Assembly: GCF_007845675.1 (NCBI RefSeq)
Contig: NZ_VOBR01000001.1
Location: 124,001-188,000 of the forward strand
DNA length: 64,000 bases
From: Lentzea tibetensis
Lineage (GTDB): Bacteria; Actinomycetota; Actinomycetes; Mycobacteriales; Pseudonocardiaceae
Reading direction: 5' to 3'
Shown: positions 26,624-39,148 of the stretch, piece after piece
Position numbering within the stretch: the stretch's first letter is position 1
How the letters are laid out: each line of letters begins with the position of its first letter
Made by a program: the position numbers and the translations under genes
Notes under the pieces: model-generated
The model's database searches: none
The model's input: only the letters and a program-made list of their open reading frames with translations
Told to the model about the DNA's origin: nothing

Positions 26624-27758
26624 TGGTCACGTTGGCCTGACCGCCTCCCTCGCACATGGTCTGCAGCCCGTACCGGCCACCGGTGCGCTCCAGCTCGTGC
26701 AGCAGGGTCGTGGACAGCTTGGTGCCGGTCGCGCCGATCGGGTGGCCGAGCGCGATCGCTCCCCCGTTGACGTTGACCCGGTCCAGCGGCGCGCCGGTCT
26801 CCTTCGCCCACGCCAGCACGACGCTCGCGAACGCCTCGTTGACCTCGAACAGGTCGATGTCCGAGATGTCCATGCCCGCGCGGTCGAGCGCGTACCTGGT
26901 GGCCCTGATCGGCGCGGTGAGCATGTAGATCGGGTCACCGCCGCGCGCGGACAGGTGGTGCACCCGTGCCCGCGGCGTCAGCCGGTGCTCGCGCACCGCG
27001 CGTTCCGACGCCACGAGCACCGCGCTCGCGCCGTCGGAGATCTGGCTGGCCAGCGCGGCGGTGGTCCGGCCGCCCGGCCGCAACGGCTGGAGCGACGCCA
27101 TCTTCTCCAGGCTGGTGTCCATGCGCGGGCACTCGTCCTGCGCCACCCCGTCGACCGGCGCGATCTCGCGGTCGAAGCGGCCCTCCTTGATGGCCGTGAT
27201 GGCCCGCATGTGGCTGGTGTACGCGAACTCCTCCATCGCCTCGCGGGACAACGCCCACCGCGTCGCGATCAGGTCGGCCGCGCGGAACTGGGAGATCTCC
27301 TCGTCGCCGTAGCGGTGCTCCCAGCCCTCGCACCCGGCGACCGGCGTGGCGAAGCCGAACTCCGCACCGGCGGTCATCGCCGCGCCGATCGGGATGCGGC
27401 TCATGCTCTGCACCCCGCCGGCGACCACGAAGTCCGCAGTGCCGCTCATGACGGCCTGCGCCGCGAAGTGCAGCGCCTGCTGGCTCGACCCGCACTGCCG
27501 GTCGACGGTCACGCCGGGCACCTGCTCGGGGAAACCGGCGGCGAGCCAGGCCGTTCGCGCGATGTCACCGGCCTGCGGCCCGATCGTGTCCACGCACCCG
27601 AAGATCACGTCGTCGACGTCGGTCGGGTCGACGGTGACCCGGTTGAGCAGCGCGGTGATCACGTGAGCGCCGAGGTCGGCCGGGTGCAGGTGGCTCAGCG
27701 CGCCGTTGCGCCTGCACGCCGGTGTCCGCACAGCCTCGATGATGTACGCCTCGGACAC
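26604..27758 (-). CDS. fadA6: Thiolase FadA6
   Basis: Thiolase of 384 residues with the nucleophile loop DRQCGSSQQ (Cys89), [12 protein letters not shown] near residue 305, [14 protein letters not shown] near 335 and TMCEGGG near 368. It acts on ring C/D-derived 3-ketoacyl-CoA. GTG 27758 has AGGAGG about 7 nt upstream. It is the last gene of fadE30-ipdF-kstR2-fadA6, matching Rv3556c. Confidence 0.9.
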   Translation of the reverse strand: MSEAYIIEAVRTPACRRNGALSHLHPADLGAHVITALLNRVTVDPTDVDDVIFGCVDTIGPQAGDIARTAWLAAGFPEQVPGVTVDRQCGSSQQALHFAAQAVMSGTADFVVAGGVQSMSRIPIGAAMTAGAEFGFATPVAGCEGWEHRYGDEEISQFRAADLIATRWALSREAMEEFAYTSHMRAITAIKEGRFDREIAPVDGVAQDECPRMDTSLEKMASLQPLRPGGRTTAALASQISDGASAVLVASERAVREHRLTPRARVHHLSARGGDPIYMLTAPIRATRYALDRAGMDISDIDLFEVNEAFASVVLAWAKETGAPLDRVNVNGGAIALGHPIGATGTKLSTTLLHELERTGGRYGLQTMCEGGGQANVTIIERLG

Positions 27759-27769
27759 GGGTACTCCTC

Positions 27770-28363
27770 CTATTTCTTGGTCCTCCGGCGCCTGGTCGAG
27801 ATGCCGTCGAGCAGGATCGAGAGGTACTGCTCGGCCACGGCGCGCGCGGACAGCGCGCCACCCGGCCGGTACCAGCCGACGGCGACCCACACCGTGTCGC
27901 GGATGAAGCGGTAGACGAGGTCGACGTCGAGGTCGGCGCGGAACACGCCGGCGCGGACGCCGTCCTCGAGCAGCACGGTCCACAGCTTGCGGAACTCCAC
28001 GTTGCGGTCGTGCAGGTAGGAGAACCGCTCGAACTGGGCCAGGTGCTTGGACTCGTGCTGGTAGATCGCGACCTCGGCGTGCCGGTGGTCGATGGCCTCG
28101 AACGACGCGACGACGATCTCGTCCAGCGTCGCCCTCGGCCCCAGCTTGGCGTCCACGACCTCCTGGTAGCGGCCGAAGAGCTCGTCGAGGAAGGTTCGCA
28201 GGATCTCGTCGACCATCGACTCCTTCGAGTCGAAGTGGTGGTAGAGGCTGCCGGACAGGATGCCCGCGGCGTCCGCGATGTCCCGGACGGTGGTCTGCCC
28301 GAAACCCCGCTCGGCGAACATCTCCGCCGCCAGCGCGAGCAACTCGGACCTGCGCCCACTCAT
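27770..28363 (-). CDS. kstR2: TetR-family repressor KstR2
   Basis: 197-residue TetR regulator. The N-terminal HTH runs through T-T-V-R-D-I-A-D-A-A-G and G-S-L-Y-H-H-F-D-S-K near residues 24-46, and an all-helical ligand domain follows. KstR2 represses the HIP genes and is released by HIP-CoA. It is the third gene of the fadE30 operon, 14 nt after ipdF and 11 nt before fadA6, so its level follows its own target promoter. Confidence 0.92.
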   Translation of the reverse strand: MSGRRSELLALAAEMFAERGFGQTTVRDIADAAGILSGSLYHHFDSKESMVDEILRTFLDELFGRYQEVVDAKLGPRATLDEIVVASFEAIDHRHAEVAIYQHESKHLAQFERFSYLHDRNVEFRKLWTVLLEDGVRAGVFRADLDVDLVYRFIRDTVWVAVGWYRPGGALSARAVAEQYLSILLDGISTRRRRTKK

Positions 28364-28377
28364 GCCGTCTTCCTTCC

Positions 28378-29139
28378 TCAGGGATGCTGACTGCTCACCG
28401 ACACGACCTCACCCGTCAGGTACGACGAGTAGTCGCTGGCGAGGAACACGATCACATTCGCGACCTCCCACGGCTCGGCGGCGCGCCCGAATGCCTCCCG
28501 GGACGCCAGCTCGGTCAACAGCTCCTCACTGGTGACCTTGGTCAAGAACGGGTGCGCCGCCAAGCTCGGCGCCACCGCGTTCACCCGAATGCCGTGCTCT
28601 GCCACGTCCATTGCGGCGCAACGGGTGAACGCCATCACCCCGGCCTTGGCCGCCGCGTAGTGCGCCTGGCCGCGTTGCGCGCGCCAGCCGACGACCGACG
28701 AGTTGTTGACCACCACGCCGCTGCGCTGCTCGACCATCTGCCGCAGCACCGCCCTGGTGCAGCGGAAGGTGCCGTTGAGCGTCACGTCCAGCACCCGCGA
28801 CCACTCGTCGTCGGTCATGTCCAGCACCGACTTCTCGCCGCCGAGACCGGCGTTGTTGACCATCACGTCGATTCGGCCGCACCGCTCGACCGCGCCGCTG
28901 ACCAGGTTCTGCACCTGCTGCTCGTCCGTCACGTCCGCCGGGATCGCGAACACCCGGTCGCCGTGGTCGGACGCCAGCTCGGCCTGCGTCTCGCCGAGCC
29001 GTCGTTCGTGCCAGTCGCTGATCACGACGGTCGCGCCCTCTTCGAGGCACCTCCGCGCGGTCGCCGAGCCGATGCCGGTCCCGGCGGCCGCGGTGACCAC
29101 GACGACCTTGTCCGCGAGCAGGTCGTGTGCCTGCGTCAT
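28378..29139 (-). CDS. ipdF: SDR dehydrogenase IpdF
   Basis: 253-residue SDR with TAAAGTGIGSATARRCLEEGA near residue 16, NNAGLGGEKS near 95, NNSSVVGWRAQRGQAHYAAAK near 145 and FLASDYSSYLTGEVV at the end. IpdF (Rv3559c) oxidises the C5 hydroxyl of 5-OH-HIC-CoA in the HIP pathway. ATG 29139 overlaps the fadE30 stop by 4 nt. Confidence 0.88.
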   Translation of the reverse strand: MTQAHDLLADKVVVVTAAAGTGIGSATARRCLEEGATVVISDWHERRLGETQAELASDHGDRVFAIPADVTDEQQVQNLVSGAVERCGRIDVMVNNAGLGGEKSVLDMTDDEWSRVLDVTLNGTFRCTRAVLRQMVEQRSGVVVNNSSVVGWRAQRGQAHYAAAKAGVMAFTRCAAMDVAEHGIRVNAVAPSLAAHPFLTKVTSEELLTELASREAFGRAAEPWEVANVIVFLASDYSSYLTGEVVSVSSQHP

Positions 29140-30260
29140 GCGCGTGCCTCCCTGGGCAGGCCGAGGATCCGCTCGGCCACGATGTTGCGCTGGACCTCGT
29201 CGGACCCGCCGTAGATCGTGTCCGCGCGGCTGAACAGGAACATCCGCTGCCACCCGTCCAGCTCGGGTGACGCGACCATCGACGACGCGCCGATCACGTC
29301 CATCGCCAGCTCACCGAGCCTGCGGTGCCAGCCTGCCCACAGCAGCTTCGCCACGGACGAGTCCGGGCCCGGCGGGGCGCCGAGCGTGCGGAGCGCGTGC
29401 GAACGCATGACGTGGAGCTCGATCCGCGCCCTGGTCAGCCGCTCGCGCAGCACCGGATCGGGGTCGTCGCCCGCCAGCGCGGCGATGCCGTCGAGCTGCC
29501 TGCGGAACCCGACCTGCTGGCCGAGCGTCGCGACACCGCGCTCGAACCCCAGCGTGGCCATGGCGATCCGCCAGCCGTCGCCGACCGCGCCGACGACGTT
29601 CTCCCGCGCGGTGCGGGCGCCGTCGAAGAACACCTCGTTGAACTCGGACGTGCCGGTCAGCTGCCGGATCGGCCGCACCCGCACGCCCTCCTGGCGCATC
29701 GGCACCAACAGGTACGACAGTCCCGCGTGCCGCGCCGAACCGGGTTCGGTGCGGGCGACGACGAAGCACCAGTCGGCGAGGTGCGCGAACGACGTCCACA
29801 CCTTCTGGCCGGTGATCACCCACTCGTCGCCGTCGAGCACGGCCTTCGTGCTCACCGAGGCCAGGTCCGAGCCCGCGCCCGGCTCGGAGTAGCCCTGGCA
29901 CCACAGCTCGTCGACCGCCGCGATCTTCGGCAGGAACCGCTGCCGCTGCTCGGGCGTGCCGAACTTCAGGATCGTGGGCCCGAGCAGCTCCTCGCCGAGG
30001 TGGTTCACGCGGGCGGGCGCCGCGGCCAGCGCGTACTCCTCGTGGAACACGACCTGCTGTTCCAGCGGGAGAGCGCGGCCGCCGTACTCCGCAGGCCAGC
30101 TCAGGCACGTCCAGCGGTGCTTCGCCAGGTGCCGGTCCCAGCGCAGCCGGAGGTCGAACGCCTCGTGCTCGCGGCCAGGACCACCGAGACCGCGCAGCTC
30201 CGCGAACTCGCCGACCAGATTGGCGGACAACCACTCCCGCACCTCGGCCCGGAAATCCAC
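29136..30260 (-). CDS. fadE30: Acyl-CoA dehydrogenase FadE30
   Basis: 374-residue acyl-CoA dehydrogenase that desaturates the propionyl chain of HIP-CoA. Motifs: GYSEPGAGSDLASV near residue 120, VWTSFAHLADW near 155 and the C-terminal YGGSDEVQRNIVAERILGLPR. GTG 30260 has GGGAGG 6 nt upstream. It is the first gene of its operon and divergent from fadD3 across the KstR2 box. Confidence 0.9.
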   Translation of the reverse strand: MDFRAEVREWLSANLVGEFAELRGLGGPGREHEAFDLRLRWDRHLAKHRWTCLSWPAEYGGRALPLEQQVVFHEEYALAAAPARVNHLGEELLGPTILKFGTPEQRQRFLPKIAAVDELWCQGYSEPGAGSDLASVSTKAVLDGDEWVITGQKVWTSFAHLADWCFVVARTEPGSARHAGLSYLLVPMRQEGVRVRPIRQLTGTSEFNEVFFDGARTARENVVGAVGDGWRIAMATLGFERGVATLGQQVGFRRQLDGIAALAGDDPDPVLRERLTRARIELHVMRSHALRTLGAPPGPDSSVAKLLWAGWHRRLGELAMDVIGASSMVASPELDGWQRMFLFSRADTIYGGSDEVQRNIVAERILGLPREARA

Positions 30261-30311
30261 GCTCACCTCCCGCGCTCTGGTCAACGGACGGTCACCTGCG
30301 TAGGCTACCCG

Positions 30312-30325
30312 ACCAAGCACTTGCT
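30312..30325. promoter_or_regulatory. KstR2 operator, fadE30/fadD3 divergent promoter
   Basis: ACCAAGCACTTGCT matches every fixed position of the published KstR2 motif AnCAAGnnCTTGnT. It lies 51 nt upstream of fadE30 and 12 nt before the fadD3 GTG. Confidence 0.88.
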
Positions 30326-30337
30326 TTGGAGGTTGTC

Positions 30338-31819
30338 GTGGACCTCGATCCAAGCAGGCAAACGGTTACAGTCGCGCTCGAACGCGCGGCGACGCTCTAC
30401 GGCGACGCGGAAGCGTTGGTGGACGGCGAGATCCGGCTCAGCTACACCGAGCTGCGCGCGCAGGTCCTCGTGGCCGCGCGCGGGCTCGTCGCGCTGGGCG
30501 TCCGGCCGGGCGACCGAGTCGCGCTCCTCGCTCCCAACAGCCGTCACTGGGTGACCTCCGCGCTCGGCGCGCTGCACGCGGGAGCGGTGCTGGTGCCGAT
30601 CAACACCCGGTTCACCGCCGAAGAGACGCTGGACGTCCTGCACCGGAGCCACGCCCGTGCGTTGATCGTCGTGGGCCCGTTCCTCGGCGTCGACCGGCTC
30701 GCCGATCTCCGCGCGACCGGTGCGAGGCTGCCGGAGATCATCGTGCCGCTGCCGGCCGACTGGCCGGACTCCACCGCCGAGCTGCCTCCGATCAACCCGG
30801 ACCAGCTGAGCGACATCCTGTTCACGTCCGGCACGACCGGGCGGAGCAAGGGCGCGATGAGCGCGCACCGGCAGTCGCTCGGCGTGGCCGAGGCGTGGGC
30901 GTCGTGCGGTGAACTGACGGCCGACGACCGCTACCTGATCGTCAACCCGTTCTTCCACAGCTTCGGCTACAAGGCCGGGATACTGGCGTGCCTGCTGCGC
31001 GGCGCCACGATCGTGCCGCAGCCGGTGTTCGACGTGGCGGAGACGATGCGGCTGGTCGAACGCGAGCGGATCACCGTGCTCCCCGGCCCGCCGACCATCT
31101 ACCAGACCATGCTCGACCACCCCGAGCGCTCGTCGCACGACCTGTCGAGCCTGCGGCTCGCGGTGACCGGCGCGGCGGTCGTACCGGTCGTCTTGGTCGA
31201 ACGCATGCAGCAGGAGCTCAGCTTCTCCACCGTGCTCACGGCGTACGGGCTGACCGAGGCCGTGGTGGCGACGATGTGCCGCCCGTCCGACGACGCCTCG
31301 ACCGTGGCGCACACGTGCGGCGCTCCGACGGCCGGTTTCGAGCTGCGACTCGGCGAGAAGGGCGAGGTCCTGCTGCGCGGCCCGAACGTGATGCTCGGCT
31401 ACCTCGACGACCTCGAAGCCACCGCGGCGGCCGTGCAGACCGGCGGCTGGCTGCACACCGGGGACGTCGGGAGCATCGACGACCGCGGCTACCTGACCAT
31501 CACGGGCCGGCTGAAGGACATGTACATCTGCGGCGGCTTCAACGTGTACCCGGCGGAGGTCGAGCAGGTGCTGGCCCGGTTGCCCGGTGTGGCGGAGTCG
31601 GCCGTGGTCGGGGTCGCGGACGCGCGGCTCGGCGAGGTCGGCGTCGCACACGTGGTGATCTCGCCGGGCCACTCGCTGTCCGCTGAGACCGTGGTCGAGT
31701 TCTGCCGCGAACGGCTGGCCAACTACAAGGTGCCCCGGCTGGTCGAGTTCCACCCGAGCCTGCCCCGCAACGCGGGCGGCAAGGTCGTGAAACACCTGCT
31801 GCGCAAGGAGAACGTGTGA
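30338..31819 (+). CDS. fadD3: HIP-CoA ligase FadD3
   Basis: 493-residue acyl-CoA synthetase that activates HIP, the ring C/D propionate left after ring A/B removal. The AMP loop FTSGTTGRSKGAMS is near residue 166, followed by YGLTEAVVATM near 308 and GGFNVYPAEVEQV near 400. GTG 30338 follows GGAGG at a 5-nt spacing, immediately after the KstR2 box. It leads fadD3-echA-fadE31-fadE32-fadE33. Confidence 0.92.
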   Translation: MDLDPSRQTVTVALERAATLYGDAEALVDGEIRLSYTELRAQVLVAARGLVALGVRPGDRVALLAPNSRHWVTSALGALHAGAVLVPINTRFTAEETLDVLHRSHARALIVVGPFLGVDRLADLRATGARLPEIIVPLPADWPDSTAELPPINPDQLSDILFTSGTTGRSKGAMSAHRQSLGVAEAWASCGELTADDRYLIVNPFFHSFGYKAGILACLLRGATIVPQPVFDVAETMRLVERERITVLPGPPTIYQTMLDHPERSSHDLSSLRLAVTGAAVVPVVLVERMQQELSFSTVLTAYGLTEAVVATMCRPSDDASTVAHTCGAPTAGFELRLGEKGEVLLRGPNVMLGYLDDLEATAAAVQTGGWLHTGDVGSIDDRGYLTITGRLKDMYICGGFNVYPAEVEQVLARLPGVAESAVVGVADARLGEVGVAHVVISPGHSLSAETVVEFCRERLANYKVPRLVEFHPSLPRNAGGKVVKHLLRKENV

Positions 31820-31853
31820 GACGCGCCGACATACTCTTCGCCGTGGAGGCGCC

Positions 31854-32687
31854 ATGACAGTCGTCGAGTACGAGCGGCGTGGTCCGGTCGCCGTCGTGAC
31901 CATGAACCGCCCCGAGTACCGCAACGCGCAGAACTCGGCCATGACCTACGCACTGGACGAGGCGTTCAGCAAGGCAGTGGAGGACGCCGAGGTCGCGGTG
32001 ATCGTGCTGACCGGTGCGGGCGACCACTTCTCGGCCGGGCACGACATCGGCTCGCCGGGACGTGACGTGGACGTGTCGTTCGAGCGCAAGGCGGTCATGT
32101 GGTGGGACCACGTCGGCCGCGCGGGCGGTGACCTCCGCTTCGCCAGGGAGATGGAGGTCTACCTGGGCATGTGCCGCCGCTGGCGGGAGATCCCGAAGCC
32201 GATGATCGCGATGGTGCAGGGCGCGTGCGTCGCGGGTGGCCTGATGCTGGCGTGGGTGTGCGACCTGATCGTGGCGTCCGATGACGCGTTCTTCGCGGAT
32301 CCCGTGGTGCGCATGGGCATTCCCGGTGTGGAGTACTTCGCGCACCCGTGGATGCTCGGTCCGCGCGCGGCCAAGGAGGTGCTGTTCACCGGCGACCGGT
32401 TCTCCGCCGAACGGGCCCGCGAATGGGGCATGGTGAGCCGGGTCGTGCCGCGCTCGTCGCTGTCGGACGAGACGTTCGCGCTGGCCGAGCGCATCGCGAC
32501 CATGCCGCAGTTCGGGCTGGCACTGGCGAAGCGCGCGGTCAACCAGTCCGAGGACCTGATGGGCATGCGCGCGGGCATGGACTCGGTGTTCGGCCTGCAC
32601 CACTTCGCGCACGCGCACAACGCCGAGGTCGGCAAGGACGCGCTCGCCGGCATGGACGCACGGGCCATGAAGAAGGCGCAGAGCTGA
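31854..32687 (+). CDS. Enoyl-CoA hydratase in the HIP operon
   Basis: 277-residue crotonase-family protein with DHFSAGHDIGSPG near residue 60, GACVAGGLMLAWVCDLIVASDDAFF near 122 and VVRMGIPGVEYFAHP near 150. The usual second glutamate (L-P-E) is replaced by D-P-V-V, so it may be a specialised hydratase or hydrolase. GGAGG lies 7 nt before ATG 31854. It sits between fadD3 and fadE31, where M. tuberculosis has no such gene, and its stop overlaps the fadE31 ATG by one base. Confidence 0.82.
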   Translation: MTVVEYERRGPVAVVTMNRPEYRNAQNSAMTYALDEAFSKAVEDAEVAVIVLTGAGDHFSAGHDIGSPGRDVDVSFERKAVMWWDHVGRAGGDLRFAREMEVYLGMCRRWREIPKPMIAMVQGACVAGGLMLAWVCDLIVASDDAFFADPVVRMGIPGVEYFAHPWMLGPRAAKEVLFTGDRFSAERAREWGMVSRVVPRSSLSDETFALAERIATMPQFGLALAKRAVNQSEDLMGMRAGMDSVFGLHHFAHAHNAEVGKDALAGMDARAMKKAQS

Positions 32688-33802
32688 TGGACCTGGACCT
32701 CGACGCCGCGACGCTCGAGTTCCGCGCCGAGGTGCGGTCCTGGCTCGCCGCGCACGTGCGTCCGCTGTCCTCATTGGACACCCCGAACGGCTTCGAAGCG
32801 CACCGCGCGTGGGAACGAACGCTCGCCGAAGCGCGGCTGTCCGTGGTGTCGTGGCCCGCGGAGCTCGGCGGGCGGGACGCGTCGCTGCTCCAGTGGCTGA
32901 TCTTCGAGGAGGAGTACTACGCGGCGGGTGCGCCCGCCCGTGTCAGCCAGAACGGCATCTTCCTGCTCGCGCCGACGCTGTTCGCGCACGGAACGGACGA
33001 GCAGCGCAAACGGCTGTTGCCTGCGATGGCGTGCGCGGACGAGGTGTGGGCGCAGGCGTGGTCGGAACCCGACGCGGGCAGCGACCTGGCGTCGTTGCGC
33101 AGCACCGCGACCCGCTGCGACGGCGGCTGGCTGCTGCGCGGCCAGAAGACGTGGAGCTCGCGGGCGGCGTTCGCGGACAAGGCTTTCGGCCTGTTCCGCA
33201 GCGACCCGTCGGCGGCACGCCACCGCGGGCTGACCTACCTGATGTTCGACCTGCGCGCGCCGGGTGTGACCGTGCGGCCGATCGCGCAGCTGGACGGCGA
33301 GCCGGGATTCGCCGAGATCTTCCTCGACGACGTGTTCGTGCCGGACCAGGACGTGATCGGTGCCGTCGACGACGGCTGGCGCGTCGCGATGAGCACGGCG
33401 AGCAACGAGCGCGGCCTGTCGTTGCGCAGCCCCGGCCGGTTCCTGGCATCGGCCGCTCGCCTCGTCGAGCTGTGGAAGAGGTCTCCGGATCCGGCGTTGC
33501 GCGACCGGGTCGTGGACGCGTGGATCGGTGCGCAGGCCTACCGGCTGCACACGTTCGGCACCGTGACCAGGCTGGCCGACGGCGGCACGCTCGGCGCGGA
33601 AGCCAGTGTCACCAAGGTGTTCTGGTCCGAGCTGGACGTGGCGCTGCACGAGACCGCGCTCGCGTTGCAGGGCCCGGACGGCGAGCTGTCCGACGAGTGG
33701 GCGGACGGCTGGCTGTTCTCACTCGCGGGCCCGATCTACGCGGGCACCAACGAGATCCAGCGCAACGTGATCGCGGAACGACTGCTGGGGTTGCCACGAT
33801 GA
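32687..33802 (+). CDS. fadE31: Acyl-CoA dehydrogenase FadE31
   Basis: 371-residue catalytic-type subunit with WSEPDAGSDLASLRS near residue 125, FLDDVFVPDQDVIG near 206 and YAGTNEIQRNVIAERLLGLPR at the end. The FadE31 protein forms heteromers with FadE32 and FadE33 for late HIP-CoA oxidation. The ATG overlaps the hydratase stop (TGATG) and the next ATG overlaps its own stop by 4 nt. Confidence 0.88.
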   Translation: MDLDLDAATLEFRAEVRSWLAAHVRPLSSLDTPNGFEAHRAWERTLAEARLSVVSWPAELGGRDASLLQWLIFEEEYYAAGAPARVSQNGIFLLAPTLFAHGTDEQRKRLLPAMACADEVWAQAWSEPDAGSDLASLRSTATRCDGGWLLRGQKTWSSRAAFADKAFGLFRSDPSAARHRGLTYLMFDLRAPGVTVRPIAQLDGEPGFAEIFLDDVFVPDQDVIGAVDDGWRVAMSTASNERGLSLRSPGRFLASAARLVELWKRSPDPALRDRVVDAWIGAQAYRLHTFGTVTRLADGGTLGAEASVTKVFWSELDVALHETALALQGPDGELSDEWADGWLFSLAGPIYAGTNEIQRNVIAERLLGLPR

Positions 33803-34629
33803 GGTTCGCACTGTCGGCCGAGCACACCGAGTTCGCGTCGGTCCTGCACGACTTCCTCTCGGCGGGGCACCGGAACCTGGCCACCATCGGGATCACCGAG
33901 CTGACCGACCCGGTCGACCTGGTGGTGGCGTTCGAGGAACTGGGGCACCACGCCGTGCCCGGACCGCTGGTCGAGTCGATCGCCGTGGTGCCCGCGCTGG
34001 TGGCGTGCGAGGGCACGGCGTCGGTGGCGTTCCCGCCGCACGTCCCGTACGCGCCGGAGGCCGACGTCTACTTCCTCGTCGAGGACGACACGCTGCGGGA
34101 AGCCGGTCCCGGCGCCGAGATGACGTCGGTCGACCCGACGCGGCGGCTGTTCGAGCTGGTCGGCGGCCCGGTGATCGCCACCGACGTACCTGCCGGCCGC
34201 GCGTTCGACCTCGGCGTGCTCACCTGTGCCGCCCAGCTCGTCGGGCTGGGCCGCGCGATGCTGGAGATGGCCACCGGGCACGCGAAGCTGCGCACCCAGT
34301 TCGGCCAGGCGATCGGCGGGTTCCAGGCGGTCAAGCACCTGCTGGCCGACGTGCTGATCGGACTGGAGCTCGCGCGGCCGCTGGTGCACGGCGCGGCGGT
34401 CACCATGAGCCCGCGCGACGTGTCCGCGGCCAAGGTCGCGGCGGGCGACGCGGCCCACCGCGCCGCCAGGACCGCGCTGCAGGTGCACGGCGCGATCGGC
34501 TACACCGCCGAGCACGACCTCGGCCGGTTCCTGACGAAGACGCGGGCACTCGTGACCGCGTGGGGCACGCCGTCGATGCACCGGTCCCGCGTGCTGGCCG
34601 CGCTGTGCGAGGAGGTGCCGTCCCGATGA
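33799..34629 (+). CDS. fadE32: Short acyl-CoA dehydrogenase subunit FadE32
   Basis: Only 276 residues. The C-terminal helical domain is complete (LRTQFGQAIGGFQAVKHLLAD near residue 170, ALQVHGAIGYTAEHDLGRF near 228), but the central beta domain that normally binds FAD is strongly reduced. This fits a non-catalytic partner of FadE31. Start and stop codons overlap both neighbours by 4 nt. Confidence 0.87.
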   Translation: MRFALSAEHTEFASVLHDFLSAGHRNLATIGITELTDPVDLVVAFEELGHHAVPGPLVESIAVVPALVACEGTASVAFPPHVPYAPEADVYFLVEDDTLREAGPGAEMTSVDPTRRLFELVGGPVIATDVPAGRAFDLGVLTCAAQLVGLGRAMLEMATGHAKLRTQFGQAIGGFQAVKHLLADVLIGLELARPLVHGAAVTMSPRDVSAAKVAAGDAAHRAARTALQVHGAIGYTAEHDLGRFLTKTRALVTAWGTPSMHRSRVLAALCEEVPSR

Positions 34630-35672
34630 CTACTGTCTCCACGAACACCGCCGAGCAGGACGCGCTGCGCGACTCGGTCCGCAGCCTGCTGACCAAGCAC
34701 TCCGACGTGCGCGCGGCAATCGAGTCGCCGCGCGGCTACGACGCGGACCTGTGGGCGCGCCTGTGCACCGAGATCGGCGTGGCCGGTCTCGCGATCCCCG
34801 AACGCTTCGGCGGCCTGGGCGCGTCTCTGGCCGAGACCCGCGTGGTGCTCGAGGAACTCGGCCGCACGCTCACCCCGTCTCCCCTGCTCGGTTCCCTGCT
34901 GGCCGCACAGGCGCTCCTCGCCACCGGCAACGACGAGGCGTGCCAACGCCTCCTGCCGGGCATCGCCGACGGGACGACCATCGCCGCACTCGTGTGGGCG
35001 GGCGCGGACGGCGGGTGGTCACCGGACGAGGTGGCGATCACCGCCCACGATGGCCTGACCGGGACCGCACACCACGTCCTCGACGGCGACCTGGCCGACG
35101 TCCTGCTCGTCGCCGCGTCGTCAGCCGACGGCATCGCGCTCTACGAGGTCGGCCCGGACCAGCCGGGCGTCACCGTCGAGCACACACCCGCGATGGACCT
35201 GACCCGCCGCCTGGCCTCGGTGCGGCTGAACGCCACCGGCAGCCGGCTGGGGCCGCTCGACCTGGCAGGCGTCCGCGACACCGCGATCGCCGCTCTCGCC
35301 GCGGAACAGGTCGGCGCGGCCGAGCGGTGCCTGGAGCTCACCGTCGAGTACACGAAGACGAGGGTGCAGTTCGGCAGGCCGATCGGCTCGTTCCAGGCGT
35401 TGAAGCACCGCATGGCCGACCTGCACGTGCTCGTGGAGACCGCGCGTTCCGCGGCGCACGCGGCCACCGACCCGACCGCGGCGGCCGTGGCGAAGGTCTA
35501 CTGCTCGGAGGCGTTCACCAAGGTCGCGGCCGAGATGATCCAGCTGCACGGCGGCATCGCGATCACCTGGGAGCACGACGCGCACCTGTACTTCAAGCGC
35601 GCGCACGGCAGCTCTCACCTGTTCGGCAGTCCGGCGCACCACGTCCACCGCCTCCACGAGTGGAGCAGCTGA
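34626..35672 (+). CDS. fadE33: Acyl-CoA dehydrogenase subunit FadE33
   Basis: 348-residue acyl-CoA dehydrogenase partner with TKTRVQFGRPIGSFQALKHRMADLHVL cut by me to its start TRVQFGRPIGSFQALKHR near residue 240, and MIQLHGGIAITWEHDAHLYF near 302. The catalytic-base region is weak. It closes the fadD3 operon; the TGA at 35670-35672 is followed directly by the reverse stop of hsaB, leaving no space between the two transcripts. Confidence 0.88.
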   Translation: MTTVSTNTAEQDALRDSVRSLLTKHSDVRAAIESPRGYDADLWARLCTEIGVAGLAIPERFGGLGASLAETRVVLEELGRTLTPSPLLGSLLAAQALLATGNDEACQRLLPGIADGTTIAALVWAGADGGWSPDEVAITAHDGLTGTAHHVLDGDLADVLLVAASSADGIALYEVGPDQPGVTVEHTPAMDLTRRLASVRLNATGSRLGPLDLAGVRDTAIAALAAEQVGAAERCLELTVEYTKTRVQFGRPIGSFQALKHRMADLHVLVETARSAAHAATDPTAAAVAKVYCSEAFTKVAAEMIQLHGGIAITWEHDAHLYFKRAHGSSHLFGSPAHHVHRLHEWSS

Positions 35673-39144
<3,472 letters not shown>

Positions 39145-39148
<4 letters not shown>

